DNA from: Collibacillus ludicampi
GTDB taxonomy: Bacteria > Bacillota > Bacilli > Tumebacillales > BOQE01
Direction of reading: 5' to 3'
Assembly: GCF_023705585.1 (NCBI RefSeq)
Contig: NZ_BOQE01000001.1
Coordinates: 464,501-528,500, forward strand
Length of the DNA: 64,000 nt
Both the position numbers and the translations under genes were made by a program. Of the stretch, positions 45,041 to 54,026 are shown piece by piece. Under the pieces are notes generated by a model, which had not been told where the DNA came from, ran no database searches, and saw nothing but the letters and a program-made list of their open reading frames with translations. Numbering within the stretch: position 1 is the first letter of the stretch; each line of letters begins with the position of its first letter.

Positions 45041-45529
45041 AAACTTCCCCCCTTGTATAGTTAGAGCAGCTACCGATTTTGGTTGACATAACCAGATGTA
45101 GTTGCCCTTTTAGAATTTTTCTTTGAAAATTAAGTAGAATAGATAGAACATTTGTGATATAATAGACGTAGCTCTGCGAAGTGCGGAACCATGATCCACA
45201 ACATGTAAAGGTGTTTATGATCCTGGGTTTTCTTTGGAAGATTACCTTAGGTGTCCACCAAGGGAATGTCACTAATCCACCGGTGCCCTTTGTATCTGGT
45301 GTCATAGATGCTGAAATTGTTCCCTTGGCCCTCATGACATCATCTACACGCTGCCATCCGCAAGCAGAGGGGATTCTACCCCCCTACACCGATGGTCTTA
45401 AGTGTATTCCTATAGCTCGCAAGGCTGTTATTCATGAGGGTTCCCAGGCACATCCCAGGATCGTATACACCGCATCTCTTATGTTAATAAGTTGTCCTTA
45501 TGCCAATTTGATGCTAATCTGAAAAATTA
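45041..45529. other. unassigned region with a rightward extended -10 promoter
   Basis: About 490 bases without a recognisable gene on either strand. TGATATAAT (45155-45163) is a strong extended -10 pointing right. Downstream, the segment at about 45180-45490 contains GATCC repeats, GGGGATTCTACCCCCC hairpin-like sequence and short frames that do not resemble known proteins. It may be a structured RNA or an old mobile-element relic; nothing more is claimed. Confidence 0.3.
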
Positions 45530-45994
45530 TTAATTTTGGTAGTTATGTTCAGTAATGTTTGTAAGCTCTTCTCTTTTATTAAAAGCAGCTCCTTTAGCCT
45601 GTGCACTTGTCTGCAAAACCAGCAGACGGCCTGTTGTACCGCCAACATTATTGAAACCTCTTAACACTCCAGGCGGAATCGTAATAACATCTAAAGGACC
45701 CACTGTAACTCTCTCTTCTCCGTTCGGACCCCAGAAGAATTCCCATAACCCTTCGAGCGGCATAAAAATTTCTTCTACTTCATGATCATGCAAAGCCGCT
45801 TGAGGACCGGGTTCAGCTTCAATGATCCCCAAAGAAATTCCACTGTCCATTAAGACCGGTGGAATTTTGGTATCCGTCGCGGCCAGCGTTCCAATATATC
45901 TGTAAGTGGCTTTTTTAAAATCCGGAAATGCATCCCAATTCGCTTTGACATCCTGCCGGCGAATCACTCGTTTATAGACCTCTTTTAACTCCAT
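45530..45994 (-). CDS. cupin-domain protein
   Basis: A 154-residue single-cupin protein. Metal-binding motif 1 is seen in AALHDHEVEEIFMPLEG (H-x-H-like with Glu) and motif 2 in PLDVITIPPGVLRGFNNVG. Cupins of this size are sensors, isomerases or dioxygenases, and the incomplete second His leaves metal binding uncertain. ATG 45994 follows GGAGGTATAG. It lies between the hydroxylase cluster and the IclR regulator, all reading left. Confidence 0.75.
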   Translation of the reverse strand: MELKEVYKRVIRRQDVKANWDAFPDFKKATYRYIGTLAATDTKIPPVLMDSGISLGIIEAEPGPQAALHDHEVEEIFMPLEGLWEFFWGPNGEERVTVGPLDVITIPPGVLRGFNNVGGTTGRLLVLQTSAQAKGAAFNKREELTNITEHNYQN

Positions 45995-46085
45995 TTTCTA
46001 TACCTCCATATTTTTTTGTTTTAATAAACTTTAATATTAGAGCAACTTCATCTTCATTTACATATTCATCACCCCCTTAAAATTT

Positions 46086-46853
46086 CTATTCAGAGTTCCC
46101 AAAATATCGGGAAGCTTTTTTAGCTATCTCACAGACTTTTTCCACATATTTATCGCGATTCTTGTAATATCTTTCATGAGGCAGACTCACACTATAAGCA
46201 GCAACTGGTTCTTTATTCGCATCAAAAACAGGGGCTGCAATACAACAAATGCCTTTTTTAAACCCCTCTTCATCCAAACTGTAACCGCGCTTCCGTATTT
46301 CATATAAATCCAGCATTAATTCATCCAAGTTTGAAGGGGTTGATTCTGTTAACTTCTCAAATGTTTTCCCCATAAAATACTGTTCGATTTTTGAATCCGG
46401 CCAGAATGCAATGATCGCTTTCGGTAAAGCTCTCGCATAGGGATAATCCTTATATCCTATATATAGCTTGTTTACTTTTATCGCTTGAGGACACTCAATA
46501 ATATTTTGAATAATCACTTCGTTATTATGTTCTTTACCTAAATAGGCAGTTTCTAAAGTAATATCAGAGAGTTCTCGCAAAAAATTATTCAACATTGTAT
46601 CAGGAGCCAAGGATTGTAAATAGGCGTTGTTTAAAAAAGGAATTCGATATCCCAGCAAATAGATATCATCCTTTGTTTTCATCACATACCCGAGATCTAA
46701 CATCGTGTTTATCAGATGGTAAGTTGTACTTAAGTTTATCTTCAGTTCTATGCTAATATCTTTAATCAGCAATCCATTTGGATTTTTTCCAAGTAAGTCT
46801 AAAATTTTAAGCGCTTTCATTACAGACTTGATTTTTGTCCCGGATTTTTGCAT
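46086..46853 (-). CDS. IclR-family transcriptional regulator
   Basis: A 255-residue regulator: N-terminal winged helix (VMKALKILDLLGKNPNGLL, then INLSTTYHLINTMLDLGYV) and C-terminal effector domain with KGICCIAAPVFDANKEPVAAYSV split over the ligand loop. IclR proteins usually regulate aromatic or organic-acid catabolism. ATG 46853 is preferred since AGGTG lies six bases before; GTG 46862 has none. It is the likely regulator of the neighbouring cupin and hydroxylase cluster. Confidence 0.88.
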   Translation of the reverse strand: MQKSGTKIKSVMKALKILDLLGKNPNGLLIKDISIELKINLSTTYHLINTMLDLGYVMKTKDDIYLLGYRIPFLNNAYLQSLAPDTMLNNFLRELSDITLETAYLGKEHNNEVIIQNIIECPQAIKVNKLYIGYKDYPYARALPKAIIAFWPDSKIEQYFMGKTFEKLTESTPSNLDELMLDLYEIRKRGYSLDEEGFKKGICCIAAPVFDANKEPVAAYSVSLPHERYYKNRDKYVEKVCEIAKKASRYFGNSE

Positions 46854-47022
46854 TCCTATCACCTAAACACATTATATAAATTCATATTATTTGTATCAAT
46901 AAAAAAATTTTCATAATATGAAATATGAGATTTTTTTATTCAAAATGATCATTTTCCATAATTCGTGGTACTAATCAATACAGTAGACAGCGAAATTAGA
47001 AAGTCTTTTCAAATAAAGCTAG

Positions 47023-47062
47023 AGAAAAAATCCCATAAGAAGTTACTCACTTCTTATGGGAT
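47023..47062 (-). terminator. terminator of the MFS-hydro-lyase operon
   Basis: A perfect 14-bp stem (47030-47043 with 47049-47062) around a five-base loop, followed by TTTTTT on the minus strand (47025-47030). It lies 157 bases beyond the hydro-lyase stop, past the transposase remnant. Confidence 0.8.
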
Positions 47063-47219
47063 AAATGAACGCAGCTCTCATCGCCAAGCTTATCAAAAAC
47101 GGGCGATACAAGGATCCAATTTCCCGACTGATATCTATGAAGAACTCCCCGTAGCCATGGTGCAACGGAACCGTCTGAATGGGGAACTGAACCGTGTTAA
47201 AAGCCGTCATTATCTTACA
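47063..47219 (+). pseudogene. IS110-family transposase fragment
   Basis: The plus strand reads NAALIAKLIKNGRYKDP and then, after a one-base shift, NFPTDIYEELPVAMVQRNRL and NGELNRVKSR. This matches the middle of IS110/IS1111 transposases (..IA.LI..GRY..P..P...Y.EL....R..L...L...K.R). Both ends of the gene are missing and the frame is broken at least once, so it is a dead remnant wedged between terminator and hydro-lyase. Confidence 0.55.
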
Positions 47220-48011
47220 CTACAAAACGCCAAACTGTTCGTCACGCAAATCGGTAATAAACATATGTCCTGGCGCGTGGGTGATCATTAGTTCGGGCTT
47301 AACATGCATGGCAATAGCCTGGGGCGTCACACCGCATGCCCAGAAGACCGGAATTTCCCCCGCACGAATGGTCACGCGATCGCCAAAATCCGGTTTCTCA
47401 ATATCCTTGATTCCAATCGACTCAGGATTTCCTATATGAATAGGTGCACCATGCACCGCAGGAAAACGGGAAGTGACTTGAACAGCTCGGACAACGTCCT
47501 TTTCCGGAATCGGCCGCATGCTGACGACCATAGGCCCCTCAAATGGCCCAGCCTTTACACAAGGGATATTGGTCTTATACATAGCTACATTTCGACCTTC
47601 TTCAATATGTCGGACAGAGATTCCATTGTTAACCAATGCTTGTTCAAACGTGAAACTACATCCAAGCAAAAAAGCTACCATATCGTCTTCCCAATAATTC
47701 AAAATATCAGTAACTTCTTCCGCTAATTGTCCATGTTTATAAATGCGATATTTAGGTAGATCTGTCCTTAAATCTGCTTCTGGAGCTACAAGCTTCGGAA
47801 TTGGCAATCCAGGTTCAGTTACATCAAGAACCGGACAAGGCTTTGGATTACGTTGACAAAATAAAAGGAATTCAAATGCTAGATCCTTTTTTAAAACAAC
47901 CAAATTTGCTTGCGTATAACCATTGGCCATTCCAGCGGTAGGACATGTTAACTGATTTTGACGAAAAAGCATACGAATTTCTGATGGTTTCATGTTCGAA
48001 AGTTCTTGCAT
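47220..48011 (-). CDS. DUF1445 putative hydro-lyase (YcsI/D-glutamate cyclase type)
   Basis: A 263-residue protein of the YcsI/DUF1445 family. Its opening PSEIRMLFRQNQLTCPTAGMANGYTQAN is the family start (divided around LTCPTAG), and the C-terminus has FWACGVTPQAIAM and ITHAPGHMFITDL. Members act on hydroxy or amino diacids; one mammalian relative is D-glutamate cyclase. ATG 48011 follows GGAGGAAGAG. It is downstream of the MFS gene in one operon ending at 47023. Confidence 0.85.
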   Translation of the reverse strand: MQELSNMKPSEIRMLFRQNQLTCPTAGMANGYTQANLVVLKKDLAFEFLLFCQRNPKPCPVLDVTEPGLPIPKLVAPEADLRTDLPKYRIYKHGQLAEEVTDILNYWEDDMVAFLLGCSFTFEQALVNNGISVRHIEEGRNVAMYKTNIPCVKAGPFEGPMVVSMRPIPEKDVVRAVQVTSRFPAVHGAPIHIGNPESIGIKDIEKPDFGDRVTIRAGEIPVFWACGVTPQAIAMHVKPELMITHAPGHMFITDLRDEQFGVL

Positions 48012-48070
48012 AGTCTCTTCCTCCGTTCGTATATTCTATCCTAAACTCTAACTTGCACTGTTCCTCTCTA

Positions 48071-49354
48071 TTAATCTAGCGCCTTCAGCTCTTTTCCTTT
48101 TGTTTCAGGCAATAGTAATATCGCGATTACGCACAGTAGATACGATGCTGGACCGAAAATGGTGATCGCTTGCCCCAATCCACCTAGGCTGGAACTTAAA
48201 TATCCAATTAAAGCCGGACCTGAAGAAGCGATGGCACGCCCTCCATTATATACAAATCCTTGCGCTGCCCCTCGTACACGGCTAGGAAATAATTCAGCAA
48301 GGTAAGAACCAAAGCCACTGAATATACCGGAGGCGAAAAAACCTAAAGGTAAGGATAGCAAAATCAAAATGGAATTATTTTGGATTATATAAGTATACAG
48401 CAAAATAATAATAGCGGAACCGATTGAAAAAAACAGGAAGTTCTTACGTCGACCTAATTTATCATTCAGCCAACCCGATGTTAAATACCCAATAAATGAG
48501 CCAATAACAACCATCGCAAGATACGGGCCACTACCAACCGCTGTAAGATGTCTTACCTTTTGAAGATAGGTCGGTAAAAACGTAAAAATAGAATAATACC
48601 CGAACAGTGCTCCTGTACTGAGTAAAAGTCCGACTAACGTGCGTCCGATAAGATCAGGTGCCCAAAGTTGGAAAAAGGTAAGGGATATTATTTTTTGGCG
48701 TAGAGATTCTTTATTTTCCGTTTGAAACTTTTCTTGTTTAAGTTTTCGCTTCATCTCCATCGTCTGCAGCCAAATTTCAGGCTCCTTTACCTGACGGAGA
48801 ATATAGAAAATAAATAAGGCAGGTAGTGCGCCGATTATAAACAAAATACGCCAGCCGTTTTCCCCGTGAGATATGGATGAAAAGATTAAATAGACAATTA
48901 AAGCTAATCCCCATCCTAACGCCCATGAACTTTGCACCCATCCTAACCAGCGTCCCCGCCTGTCGGCAGGAGCACTTTCAGATACCAATGCTGCACCAGC
49001 AGCCCATGCTCCTCCAAACCCTAATCCTTCCAAAGCACGGTATATAAACAGCTGTTGATAATTTGTAGCCAGACCGGTCAATCCGGTAAAAACAGCATAA
49101 AGAACAATTGTTATCGCTAACGTTCGTACTCGACCTATATAGTCGGATAATGTTCCGGCAAAAAGTCCTCCAAAAGCGGAAATAAACAAAGAAGCTGTGG
49201 CTAATAATCCTGCTTGACCCGTAGACAATTGAAAGGCTTTAATGATTAAGGCCAAGGAAAGAGTAAAAATCATATAGTCAAACCCATCAAGCATATACCC
49301 GATGAAAGCTGCATAAAGCGCTTTACGGGCTTGAATATTCACCTCATTTGACAT
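48071..49354 (-). CDS. MFS transporter, sialate/aromatic-acid symporter type
   Basis: A 427-residue major facilitator with twelve helices. DGFDYMIFTLSLALI in helix 1, GTLSDYIGRVRTL in the 2-3 loop and RALEGLGFGGAWAAG in helix 4 resemble proton symporters for aromatic or sialic-type acids (metabolite:H+ symporter). It is a likely importer for the acid degraded by the neighbouring hydroxylase cluster, with the hydro-lyase as its partner. No defect was seen. Confidence 0.87.
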   Translation of the reverse strand: MSNEVNIQARKALYAAFIGYMLDGFDYMIFTLSLALIIKAFQLSTGQAGLLATASLFISAFGGLFAGTLSDYIGRVRTLAITIVLYAVFTGLTGLATNYQQLFIYRALEGLGFGGAWAAGAALVSESAPADRRGRWLGWVQSSWALGWGLALIVYLIFSSISHGENGWRILFIIGALPALFIFYILRQVKEPEIWLQTMEMKRKLKQEKFQTENKESLRQKIISLTFFQLWAPDLIGRTLVGLLLSTGALFGYYSIFTFLPTYLQKVRHLTAVGSGPYLAMVVIGSFIGYLTSGWLNDKLGRRKNFLFFSIGSAIIILLYTYIIQNNSILILLSLPLGFFASGIFSGFGSYLAELFPSRVRGAAQGFVYNGGRAIASSGPALIGYLSSSLGGLGQAITIFGPASYLLCVIAILLLPETKGKELKALD

Positions 49355-49661
49355 TTAAAAGCCCCCCTGGAAATAATGTTTTTAAAACACTTCACGAAAC
49401 CATCTTTGATGAGATACGGCTATCTATTACATATGTTAAACAGAGAAAAACACTTCATCAATATAATTTTTCATCAATACGAAATAAATAAAATAAATTT
49501 AAAACTACTAGTAGTAAACGCTTTTAAAGCACAATGGTTAAGTCACACGCTCGCGACTTTGGCTCAAATGGGTACGAGGGAGGATGGAATGACGGAAAGC
49601 CCCGAGAGAGCGGCTTTTTTATTTGTAAAAAAAAGCACACAAAGACACAGCTTTGCATGCG
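49355..49661. other. intergenic region between MFS and ThiF-like genes
   Basis: No gene was seen. A hairpin AAAGCC (49596-49601) with GGCTTT (49612-49617) followed by a T run points rightwards, which does not match the leftward genes on either side. It may mark the end of an unrecognised short transcript. Confidence 0.35.
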
Positions 49662-50693
49662 TTAGTTTCCAATGTATCTTGCGTATAAAGAGCGGGCAAG
49701 AACAGGGTCGTTCGTTCCTTGGACGAGAACCCTCCCGTCGGGAAAGATCACCAGACGGTACGAATCGACATAAAAACGCAACAGGAATCGATTTCGTTCA
49801 ATCCTTCCTAGAGGTGAAAGCCGTTTGGCAAATGATTCAAGATCCAGTGTCACTTGACGTTGAGGCGAGATTTGAATCGTGTCTCGACCGCAAAGGCTTG
49901 TCACATCCGAATCTTGGTGCGGTTCGAGAAACTCAAATTGATGTTTTCCACAAGCGGGACAATCGGTACGTCTCGCATGAGTAACATCTACGTCAGCGAT
50001 GTGGTGATCCCAGAGTGATACATTCAGCATCGATCGACGTAAATGTGCTTGATCGTCTATCAGGATTTTCATCGCTTCAACCGCTTGCAAAGAAGCGACG
50101 ATATGAATCAAAGGCCCGATGACTCCGGCTGTATCACATGTCTGCGTACTTCCGGGGGCGGGCAAAGATTCGAACAAACAACGCAGACAAGGGGTTTTAC
50201 CAGGGATGATGGTCATTGTCATGCCATGGGCGCTGACCCCGCCGCCATATACCCAAGGGATGTTGTGTTTCACACAAACATCGTTAATTAAGAAACGTAC
50301 CTGAAAATTATCGGTGCCGTCTAGGATCAAGTCCATGTTTGCCAATAGTTCTTCCGCATTTCTCCACGTAAGATCGGTAATCACCGGATCAATTTCTACC
50401 CCTGAATTGATCGCCTGCAGCTTCTTGGCCGCTGCTGCCGCTTTGGGGAGACCTTCCTTGGCATCCGTTTCATCATAGAGCATCTGTCTTTGCAGATTAC
50501 TCATTTCCACATAGTCGCGATCGATGATTCGGACAAAACCGACCCCTGCCCGCACCATATGATTCGCCAACACGGTACCAAGAGCTCCCATACCGACGAC
50601 AGCTACACGGCTTTTTAACAAGCGCCGTTGACCTTCTTCTCCGATCGGGGGAAATAAAATTTGTCTTGAATATCGTTCCATGTCGATTTTCAT
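49662..50693 (-). CDS. ThiF/MoeB/HesA-family adenylyltransferase
   Basis: A 343-residue E1-like enzyme that adenylates the C-terminus of a ubiquitin-fold sulfur carrier. Seen: RYSRQILFPPIGEEGQ at the start, nucleotide-binding VVGMGALGTVLANHMVRAGVG split over the P-loop, and the zinc cysteines CLRC and CPACG. An Asp in DGTDNFQVR and the Cys in QTCDTAGVIGP fit the active site. It could activate MoaD (25360). The C-terminal 80 residues are an extra domain of unknown role. It stands alone in the leftward run. Confidence 0.88.
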   Translation of the reverse strand: MKIDMERYSRQILFPPIGEEGQRRLLKSRVAVVGMGALGTVLANHMVRAGVGFVRIIDRDYVEMSNLQRQMLYDETDAKEGLPKAAAAAKKLQAINSGVEIDPVITDLTWRNAEELLANMDLILDGTDNFQVRFLINDVCVKHNIPWVYGGGVSAHGMTMTIIPGKTPCLRCLFESLPAPGSTQTCDTAGVIGPLIHIVASLQAVEAMKILIDDQAHLRRSMLNVSLWDHHIADVDVTHARRTDCPACGKHQFEFLEPHQDSDVTSLCGRDTIQISPQRQVTLDLESFAKRLSPLGRIERNRFLLRFYVDSYRLVIFPDGRVLVQGTNDPVLARSLYARYIGN

Positions 50694-51013
50694 ATGGATA
50701 TCGCCTCTCTACTCTTAGAACATCTTCACGCGCAATTCTGTCATTTGTTTGACCATCATCATTGGATAGGCTTCATATTCTAAAAGAATAACATAGGTAG
50801 GAGATGTATTCCATTCCCTGGTCTGCTAGAAAAGTCTGGAGGCAAAAGTGGCGATTACAAAACTTCACCCCAAAGAAGGCGGTACCTTCTTTGGGGCCCT
50901 TTTCCTCTCTAGGCTGTGGAAACCAGATCGCATTTGAAGTGCGAGACAATCTCGTGAATGTCACCACAACCAGAATAATGATCGGTTAGGGATAGAATTG
51001 AACGCCCATAGTA
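50694..51013. other. intergenic region before the isochorismatase-type gene
   Basis: No gene was seen in 320 bases apart from the terminator at 50868-50902. Nothing else was recognised. Confidence 0.35.
50868..50902 (+). terminator. strong hairpin, possible terminator
   Basis: CCCCAAAGAAGG (50868-50879) and CCTTCTTTGGGG (50885-50896) form a perfect 12-bp stem with a five-base loop, followed by CCCTTTTCC on the plus side. It could end transcription in either direction between the ThiF-like and hydrolase genes. Confidence 0.55.
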
Positions 51014-51553
51014 TTATTTGAGCAATTTGATAATTTGTTTAAAATGGTCGCCTTCTGCAATTTTCATTAATTCGAATAGGACAGTTTCGACACTAGTCCA
51101 TGCGACACCGGCCGATTTCATTTTTTCGAGCCCGATTTCTTTGTTTGCTAAAGTGCGTGAAGATACAGCATCCGTAACAACCTGAACCTCATACCCCATT
51201 TTTTTCAACCCAATGGACGTTTGATAAACACAGATATGGGTTTCAATTCCTGCAACCAGTAATTGTTGCCGTCCTGTCTCCTTTACAGCCTGGATAAATG
51301 TTTCGTTTTCGCATGCATTAAAAGAAATTTTTCGAATCGGTTTGATCCCTGTCAAATATTGTGCCACTTCCTCAATTGTTGATCCCAATCCCTCGGGATA
51401 TTGTTCAACCCAAATGATGGGAACCCTAAGAATACGCAATCCTTGAATCAATTTTATCAAATTTTCTATTAAACTTTCGCTGTCATGTACAATTTTCGCC
51501 AATTTCCCTTGTACATCAACCAATACCAATAAGGCCTGTTCTTTACTAAGCAT
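51014..51553 (-). CDS. isochorismatase-family cysteine hydrolase
   Basis: A 179-residue hydrolase of the isochorismatase/YcaC fold. The catalytic triad is visible: Asp in LVLVDVQGKL, Lys in the middle (KPIRKISFN) and Cys in GIETHICVYQT. Such enzymes cleave amides, ureas or vinyl ethers. ATG 51553 follows GGGGGAGGGC. It sits 60 bases downstream of the HpaB-family gene, probably in one operon under the TetR repressor. Confidence 0.85.
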   Translation of the reverse strand: MLSKEQALLVLVDVQGKLAKIVHDSESLIENLIKLIQGLRILRVPIIWVEQYPEGLGSTIEEVAQYLTGIKPIRKISFNACENETFIQAVKETGRQQLLVAGIETHICVYQTSIGLKKMGYEVQVVTDAVSSRTLANKEIGLEKMKSAGVAWTSVETVLFELMKIAEGDHFKQIIKLLK

Positions 51554-51612
51554 GCCCTCCCCCTCCCAAATTTGATGGAATTTAGAGTGATTCTAAACCG
51601 TTAAAGAATGAC

Positions 51613-53124
51613 TCACTTACATTCTTGCTCGCAGAGCTCGTCATTGACACATGTTTCACATTCCTTGCAGGTTCCTTCTAATTTTGCAAAACACGCTAAT
51701 TTCTGCAAAATATGTTCCTTTTTACTTTCAATATCATAATTTCGAACTGCTGACATTCGCATTGCTTCTGGCGATCCTCCACCATGGAGACTGATAAGTG
51801 CATAAAAGCCACCTTCCTTCGAGGCTGTCAGATCCTCGATAAACCGAGCCATTTTTATTCGCTCCTCCGCAGTTATACCATGCTTGCCAACTAAGTACTG
51901 ATCAATCAATTCTCCAGCTTCCGGTATCGCAATATCTTCGGGAGTTGGAGCCGTTGCGACGATACCTCCACTAATTTCATGGGCAATACGGAAAATATCA
52001 TAGACTTGCTCCGCTAACATCAGTTTTCCAATGTTGGACTGCACGGAATCCGGCACGACATTTCCGGCCACCGTTTTGCGTCCATAAACAGAAGCCGCGA
52101 CTCCCGTGGCGTAAAACCCTTCGATCATTCGGATCAGTTCGCCCAGGTTTCTACGGATATGTGGAACATCCGTGTAAGAAAGACCATTATACTCGGCCAT
52201 AAGCGCCGATGCCCCGATAATCATATCCCCCAATCCAGCACGGGCACCAATACAAGAATGTCGGTGATGATTAGCAAACGCCTCGGCCAATTTCCCAGTG
52301 TATTCCCATTCACCACATAGAAAAACCCTGTCCCAAGGAATAAATACATCGTTAAATATTACAAGAGCAGTGGATTGCCCAAAATTGGAGCTAAAAGGAG
52401 CTTCTGCGTCTTCTGGTCGTCCTGCGGGTTTTGCAATGATCTTTAAGCCGGGAGCGTCAACAGGAACGGCAAAAGACACGGCATAGTCCACATCTTCTTT
52501 CTGCATGGAACGGGTTGGCAAAACAATAAATTCATGGACATAAGGAGCACCAGTTATATTGGCTTTTGCCCCGCGAACAATAATTCCTTTCTGATTCTTT
52601 TCAACCACGCGCACGTACAAGTTTGGATCCGCTTGCTCATGAGGCCGTTTGCTTCTGTCCCCTTTTGCATCTGTAACAGCCGTTCCGCATGTCAGGTCAT
52701 GTTTTTGAACATGCAGCAGATAATCCTTAAACACTGAAAAATAATCAGTTTTTTTATCCGCGTCTATCATCGCGGTGATTTCGGCCAATGCACCAAGTGC
52801 ATCGTGCATGAGGTAACGTTGTCCACATCCAGTCCACTTACAAATCAATCGAACCATATCCAGTTTCTTCAACAAATCGTCTGTACTAAAGTCGAGGGCA
52901 TTTAATCGATTTACCTTTGTTCCATCTTCCAGGGTAGCCAACATAATATCTTGATATTTCTTTTGATGTGCTAACTCATAGGTCACAGCTATAGCGTTAA
53001 TACCCGGTTTAAACAAGGGTTCGTCTGCGACACTTCTAACTTTCTTCCCCTTCACTTGAATATCAGGATTATACTCTTTTAGGCTTAAAACATATTCCCT
53101 ACCGGTCATGAGTTTCATGCTCAT
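51613..53124 (-). CDS. HpaB/4-hydroxybutyryl-CoA dehydratase family flavoprotein
   Basis: A 503-residue member of the family uniting 4-hydroxyphenylacetate 3-monooxygenase (FADH2-dependent) and the Fe-S 4-hydroxybutyryl-CoA dehydratase. Shared motifs: TGREYVLSLKEYNPD, TDAKGDRSKRPHEQ, VVRGAKANITGAP and HGGGSPEAMRM. Of the dehydratase cluster ligands as I recall them, His (HRHS) and one Cys (TGCGQR) remain, but the other two are replaced (QRY, IGAR), so monooxygenase activity is likelier. The last 28 residues are a Cys-rich tail (CKECETC, CEQEC). ATG 53124 or 53118 follows GGAGGAG. Confidence 0.8.
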   Translation of the reverse strand: MSMKLMTGREYVLSLKEYNPDIQVKGKKVRSVADEPLFKPGINAIAVTYELAHQKKYQDIMLATLEDGTKVNRLNALDFSTDDLLKKLDMVRLICKWTGCGQRYLMHDALGALAEITAMIDADKKTDYFSVFKDYLLHVQKHDLTCGTAVTDAKGDRSKRPHEQADPNLYVRVVEKNQKGIIVRGAKANITGAPYVHEFIVLPTRSMQKEDVDYAVSFAVPVDAPGLKIIAKPAGRPEDAEAPFSSNFGQSTALVIFNDVFIPWDRVFLCGEWEYTGKLAEAFANHHRHSCIGARAGLGDMIIGASALMAEYNGLSYTDVPHIRRNLGELIRMIEGFYATGVAASVYGRKTVAGNVVPDSVQSNIGKLMLAEQVYDIFRIAHEISGGIVATAPTPEDIAIPEAGELIDQYLVGKHGITAEERIKMARFIEDLTASKEGGFYALISLHGGGSPEAMRMSAVRNYDIESKKEHILQKLACFAKLEGTCKECETCVNDELCEQECK

Positions 53125-53217
53125 CTCTCCTCCTAGTCATGTCACATGGAACGAGCCCGTTTAAGATTGTGGCACTCAGAACTTGCAGGAGCACTTGTTT
53201 CATCTGGTCTGTTCTCT

Positions 53218-53231
53218 ACTGATTAGTCAGT
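53218..53231. promoter_or_regulatory. operator for the TetR repressor, upstream of the HpaB-family gene
   Basis: ACTGATTAGTCAGT, a near-perfect 14-bp palindrome lying 94 bases upstream of the HpaB-family start. The same motif occurs before tetR at 54013-54026, which is strong support that both are bound by the same repressor. Confidence 0.65.
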
Positions 53232-53330
53232 TGGCAAAAATATGAATCACACCACAAGTCAGAAGCCTCACCCCCTTTTATATACCGATTGTTTAGTTTA
53301 ATTTTTCTCTAAATATAAAACTATTATGAT

Positions 53331-53963
53331 TTATTGCAAAAGAGTCTTTAGTAAATCAATTCTCGTTGTAATATAACCCTCTAGGGTAAATTTTTTCGAT
53401 AAGGACCACCGCCGAAAAGCCCACATTTGAGCCTGCACAAGAATGTCTTCTGCTAAAAGAGAAACACATTCGGGATCGATTTTAAAAAATCCACTATCAA
53501 TGCCTTTCTTAATTTGGTTCTCAAGAAGGTTGCATAGCCTTTGTTCCCGACTGAGGAATGAGCTTCGGGCCGCTTTATCTAACGAAGCGGTTTCCTGATA
53601 CATGAGAACAACATAATCCGAAAGTTGATCCACAATCCGATAAAGAGCGGTAACAAATTCAGAAATCGCTTTCATTGGATCGAGATCCTCTACTTCTACT
53701 GCATACAAAGCTTGTTCAATCATTGAATGAATATGGCAACAAACAAGATACAAAATGTCCTGCTTATTTTTTACATACTGAAACATAGTCCCCACATTCA
53801 TTCCAGCTAAATCCGCTATTTCCTTGGTTGTTGTTGCGTGATAACCCTTTTCTGAAAAAATTTTTACTGCAGCATCAATAATTTCAGCCCTTCTCTTTTC
53901 AACCAACTCTGGATCTTTCACTGAGGTTTCTACTATATACTCTTCTGCGTATGTTCCGCTCAA
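53331..53963 (-). CDS. TetR-family transcriptional repressor
   Basis: A 210-residue regulator. The N-terminal helix-turn-helix reads RRAEIIDAAVKIFSEKGYHATTTKEIADLAGMNVGT in the TetR pattern, split over helices 1-3, followed by a helical ligand domain. It reads left, like the HpaB-family gene downstream of it. Matching palindromes before both genes indicate autoregulation and control of the HpaB-hydrolase operon. The ligand is unknown. Confidence 0.88.
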   Translation of the reverse strand: MSGTYAEEYIVETSVKDPELVEKRRAEIIDAAVKIFSEKGYHATTTKEIADLAGMNVGTMFQYVKNKQDILYLVCCHIHSMIEQALYAVEVEDLDPMKAISEFVTALYRIVDQLSDYVVLMYQETASLDKAARSSFLSREQRLCNLLENQIKKGIDSGFFKIDPECVSLLAEDILVQAQMWAFRRWSLSKKFTLEGYITTRIDLLKTLLQ

Positions 53964-54012
53964 TGTATTCCCTCTTTTCTTTTCTGCTAGTTGAAGCTTT
54001 CAAGCTTTCCCA

Positions 54013-54026
54013 ACTGACTAGTCAGC
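54013..54026. promoter_or_regulatory. operator for the TetR repressor, upstream of tetR
   Basis: ACTGACTAGTCAGC, with the perfect 12-bp core CTGACTAGTCAG (54014-54025), about 50 bases before the TetR start. Partner of the site at 53218-53231. Confidence 0.7.

Noticed and set aside
49376-49984. 202-residue plus-strand open frame
   Set aside because: It overlaps the real ThiF/MoeB gene antisense and crosses a hairpin with a T run; no ribosome site or domain.
50804-50989. 61-residue plus-strand open frame before the isochorismatase-type gene
   Set aside because: It passes straight through a 12-bp perfect terminator hairpin; no ribosome site.
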